Source: Stenotrophomonas koreensis (GTDB lineage Bacteria; Pseudomonadota; Gammaproteobacteria; Xanthomonadales; Xanthomonadaceae). Taken from it: a stretch of 64,000 nt of DNA. Position numbers and translations under genes: made by a program. The stretch spans positions 152,095 to 216,094 of the forward strand of contig NZ_LDJH01000012.1 of the NCBI RefSeq assembly GCF_001431525.1, written 5' to 3'. The stretch's first letter is position 1; every line of letters begins with the position of its first letter. Below are positions 62,764-64,000 of the stretch, piece by piece. Under the pieces are notes generated by a model. The model had not been told where the DNA came from, ran no database searches, and saw only the letters and a program-made list of their open reading frames with translations.

Positions 62764-63378
62764 TCAGGACTTTGTCTCCAAACGGGAAATGCGCGCTGCC
62801 AGATCGCCGAGCTGCTCCAGCTGGCGCTGCATCATCGCCAGCTGCGCCTTGCTTTCACCCAGCGCCTGGCGAAGGTTCGCCGCGTCGGCCAGCGCCCGGT
62901 CGCGTTCCTGCAGCGCGGCGTCGCGGTCGCTGTAGCAGCGCTCGATGTGCTCCTTGCTGCCCTGCTGCTGCAACTCAAATGCTTTGATTTGTTCGTGCAA
63001 GGCCTGCTGTTGCTGCGCCAGCTCCTGCTTGGCTGCATCGATGGTGCGCTGGTGTGCCTCTTCGCGTGCTGCGGCAGAACGCTGTATCTCCATCAAGGCC
63101 GCAGCAGTCAAGGCCGCAATCGTACCCCCGTCGCTGGTCGCACCCAAGGTCGGCGGCGTGGATACGGCAGGCTGCCCCCCCTCAGTCGGTGCGCGCTCAA
63201 GCAAGCTCGGCCCGTAGCAGGCGAACCAGCTGCCGATGAAATTGGAAATCACCGGTGGCGAGCCTCGTTGCCCAAGCTCTGCCCGCACATTGATATGGGT
63301 CGGCGCCTCCCCTCGGGAGATGATGCTCTCGATGGCGGCAAACGCATCGCTGCGGTCAATTCGGGTCACGCGGGGCAT
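62764..63378 (-). CDS. KfrA-like DNA-binding coiled-coil protein
   Basis: This 204-residue protein resembles plasmid KfrA. An N-terminal DNA-binding domain (about 1-60, RSDAFAAIESIISRGEAPTH followed by INVRAELGQRGSPPVISNFIGSWFA) leads through a Pro/Thr/Gly linker to a long heptad-rich coiled coil (about 95-202, with EELAQQQQALHEQIKAFEL-like spacing). Such proteins bind operators and form filaments or dimers. It is convergent with the tyrosine recombinase. A 17-bp palindrome 43 bp upstream of its ATG is a likely operator. Confidence 0.82.
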   Translation of the reverse strand: MPRVTRIDRSDAFAAIESIISRGEAPTHINVRAELGQRGSPPVISNFIGSWFACYGPSLLERAPTEGGQPAVSTPPTLGATSDGGTIAALTAAALMEIQRSAAAREEAHQRTIDAAKQELAQQQQALHEQIKAFELQQQGSKEHIERCYSDRDAALQERDRALADAANLRQALGESKAQLAMMQRQLEQLGDLAARISRLETKS

Positions 63379-63420
63379 AGGGGTTTCATCTGTGCTGAGT
63401 AAATAAATAGTAACACGATA

Positions 63421-63437
63421 ATTACGTATTACGTAAT
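63421..63437. promoter_or_regulatory. 17-bp palindrome upstream of the KfrA-like gene
   Basis: ATTACGTA and its exact complement TACGTAAT flank a single T, in an AT-rich stretch 43-59 bp upstream of the start codon. KfrA proteins repress their own promoters through such operators (family knowledge), so this is a good candidate binding site. Confidence 0.55.
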
Positions 63438-63602
63438 AAATTTAGGAGATTAAAGCTTTGGGTCAACCAGGACTGCACCCTGCAACAGCCCGTGGCGAGA
63501 CATCCGCCGGCTGCCCCATCCAACCATAACCGCCCCGGGAGCAAGCTTTCACCCAGATCCGGCAAGGCTTCAAGCCCCTCGGAAATTTTTGTGAAAAAAA
63601 GC

Positions 63603-63631
63603 TTGTGCTGCCCTGCGTGTCTGGCTATTAT
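63603..63631 (+). promoter_or_regulatory. Promoter of the tRNA cluster
   Basis: TTGTGC (63603-63608) and TATTAT (63626-63631) are spaced by 17 bp. They lie 19 bp before the first tRNA, as expected for a strong stable-RNA promoter. Confidence 0.6.
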
Positions 63632-63649
63632 TTCGTTCTCGGCAACACC

Positions 63650-63725
63650 GGGGCCATAGCTCAGCTGGGAGAGCGCCTGCATGGCATGCAGGAGGTCAGC
63701 GGTTCGATCCCGCTTGGCTCCACCA
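63650..63725 (+). tRNA. tRNA-Ala (anticodon GGC)
   Basis: This 76-nt cloverleaf has acceptor GGGGCCA / TGGCTCC (one G-T pair), D arm GAGC-type, anticodon stem CCTGC / GCAGG with loop ATGGCAT, T arm AGCGG-TTCGATC-CCGCT, and an encoded CCA end. The anticodon GGC reads GCC/GCU alanine codons. Confidence 0.97.
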
Positions 63726-63773
63726 CTTCAAACACTAGGCCGTTTGAAGACAACAAAATTTGATGATCAATGC

Positions 63774-63849
63774 GTCCCCATCGTCTAGAGGCCTAGGACA
63801 TCACCCTTTCACGGTGGCGACCGGGGTTCGAATCCCCGTGGGGACGCCA
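63774..63849 (+). tRNA. tRNA-Glu (anticodon TTC)
   Basis: This 76-nt cloverleaf has acceptor GTCCCCA / TGGGGAC, anticodon loop CTTTCAC (anticodon TTC) on the stem TCACC / GGTGG, T arm CGGGG-TTCGAAT-CCCCG, and an encoded CCA end. Confidence 0.97.
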
Positions 63850-63903
63850 ATCATCACCCTTCCCTCCCAGGGAAGGCCAGTCGAAAGACTGGAAGGTTAC
63901 ATC

Positions 63904-63979
63904 GGGGCCATAGCTCAGCTGGGAGAGCGCCGGCATGGCATGCAGGAGGTCAGCGGTTCGAGCCCGCTTGGCTCCACCA
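63904..63979 (+). tRNA. tRNA-Ala (anticodon GGC), second copy with a mismatch
   Basis: This 76-nt gene is identical to the first tRNA-Ala except at two positions. The third base of the anticodon stem's 5' strand is G instead of T (CCGGC against GCAGG, giving a G-A mismatch), and the T loop reads TTCGAGC instead of TTCGATC. The anticodon is still GGC and CCA is encoded. The mismatch could lower stability or function. Confidence 0.93.
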
Positions 63980-64000
63980 CTTAAAACACTAGACAGCTTT

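Noticed and set aside
61635..63378. Complete Tn4651-type TnpS/TnpT resolution module
   Set aside because: The genes are convergent instead of divergent, there is no res-like region between them (10 bp only) and no Tn3-family transposase in the window. Only the general similarity is kept as a hypothesis.
63760..63984. Plus-strand open frame of 74 codons
   Set aside because: It runs through tRNA-Glu and the second tRNA-Ala; its text (IGAIAQLGERRHGMQEVSGS) is the usual translation of tRNA genes.

Overview
The window is typical chromosomal DNA of a high-GC gammaproteobacterium. Gene order and protein content point to Xanthomonadaceae, most likely Stenotrophomonas or a close relative. Evidence for this is the queA / tgt-yajC-secD-secF block, FabV as an enoyl-ACP reductase, a FimX-like degenerate GGDEF/EAL protein, a DUF4124 protein and a DUF6116-like protein. 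The assignment comes from reading the proteins, not from a database search.

Layout. 1-2.8 kb: an exported metallophosphatase (cut by the window edge) translationally coupled to an exported pyrophosphatase, then a small secreted protein. 3.2-5.3 kb: a class III aminotransferase divergent from an Lrp/AsnC regulator. 5.3-14.8 kb: queA, a Fur-box-preceded ferric iron ABC transporter (binding protein, permease, ATPase), then tgt-yajC-secD-secF. 15-20.3 kb: fabV, a FimX-like protein, a BaiN-type flavoprotein and YaeQ. 20.5-28.6 kb: a cold-shock gene, selO, apt, a thioesterase, dbpA, an uup ATPase and an exported SRPBCC protein. 28.6-30.3 kb: a barnase-like RNase with its barstar inhibitor, then superoxide dismutase. 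30.4-39.1 kb: an EEP-fold protein, a POT peptide transporter, a rhomboid protease, a 57-residue gene, a GNAT protein, an RsiV-type lipoprotein, cfa, dcp and glutathione peroxidase. 39.1-49 kb: a membrane-anchored tandem AAA+ ATPase, ferredoxin-NADP reductase, an ABC exporter, BON and TRIC-like proteins, class I fumarase, phospholipase A and a DUF456 protein. 49.2-59.5 kb: a second cold-shock gene, glycine-zipper envelope proteins, a cytochrome c, tcdA, tatD, asnB, dnaB, photolyase and an OmpA-like lipoprotein.

The last 4.5 kb differ from the rest. They hold a decayed ISL3-family transposase, a DUF4124 gene, and an 890-bp stretch without convincing genes that carries a near-perfect XerCD/dif-like site. 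Next come a stand-alone tyrosine recombinase convergent with a KfrA-like coiled-coil DNA-binding protein that has a 17-bp palindrome in its promoter region, and finally a tRNA-Ala / tRNA-Glu / tRNA-Ala cluster. This is the accessory, recombination-related part of the window and the best candidate for something not yet described.

Several genes form functional sets: periplasmic phosphate release (first two genes), iron uptake (fbpABC-like), queuosine tRNA modification (queA, tgt), protein export (yajC-secD-secF), oxidative stress (sod, gpx, fpr) and envelope maintenance (pldA, glycine-zipper proteins, OmpA-like protein).
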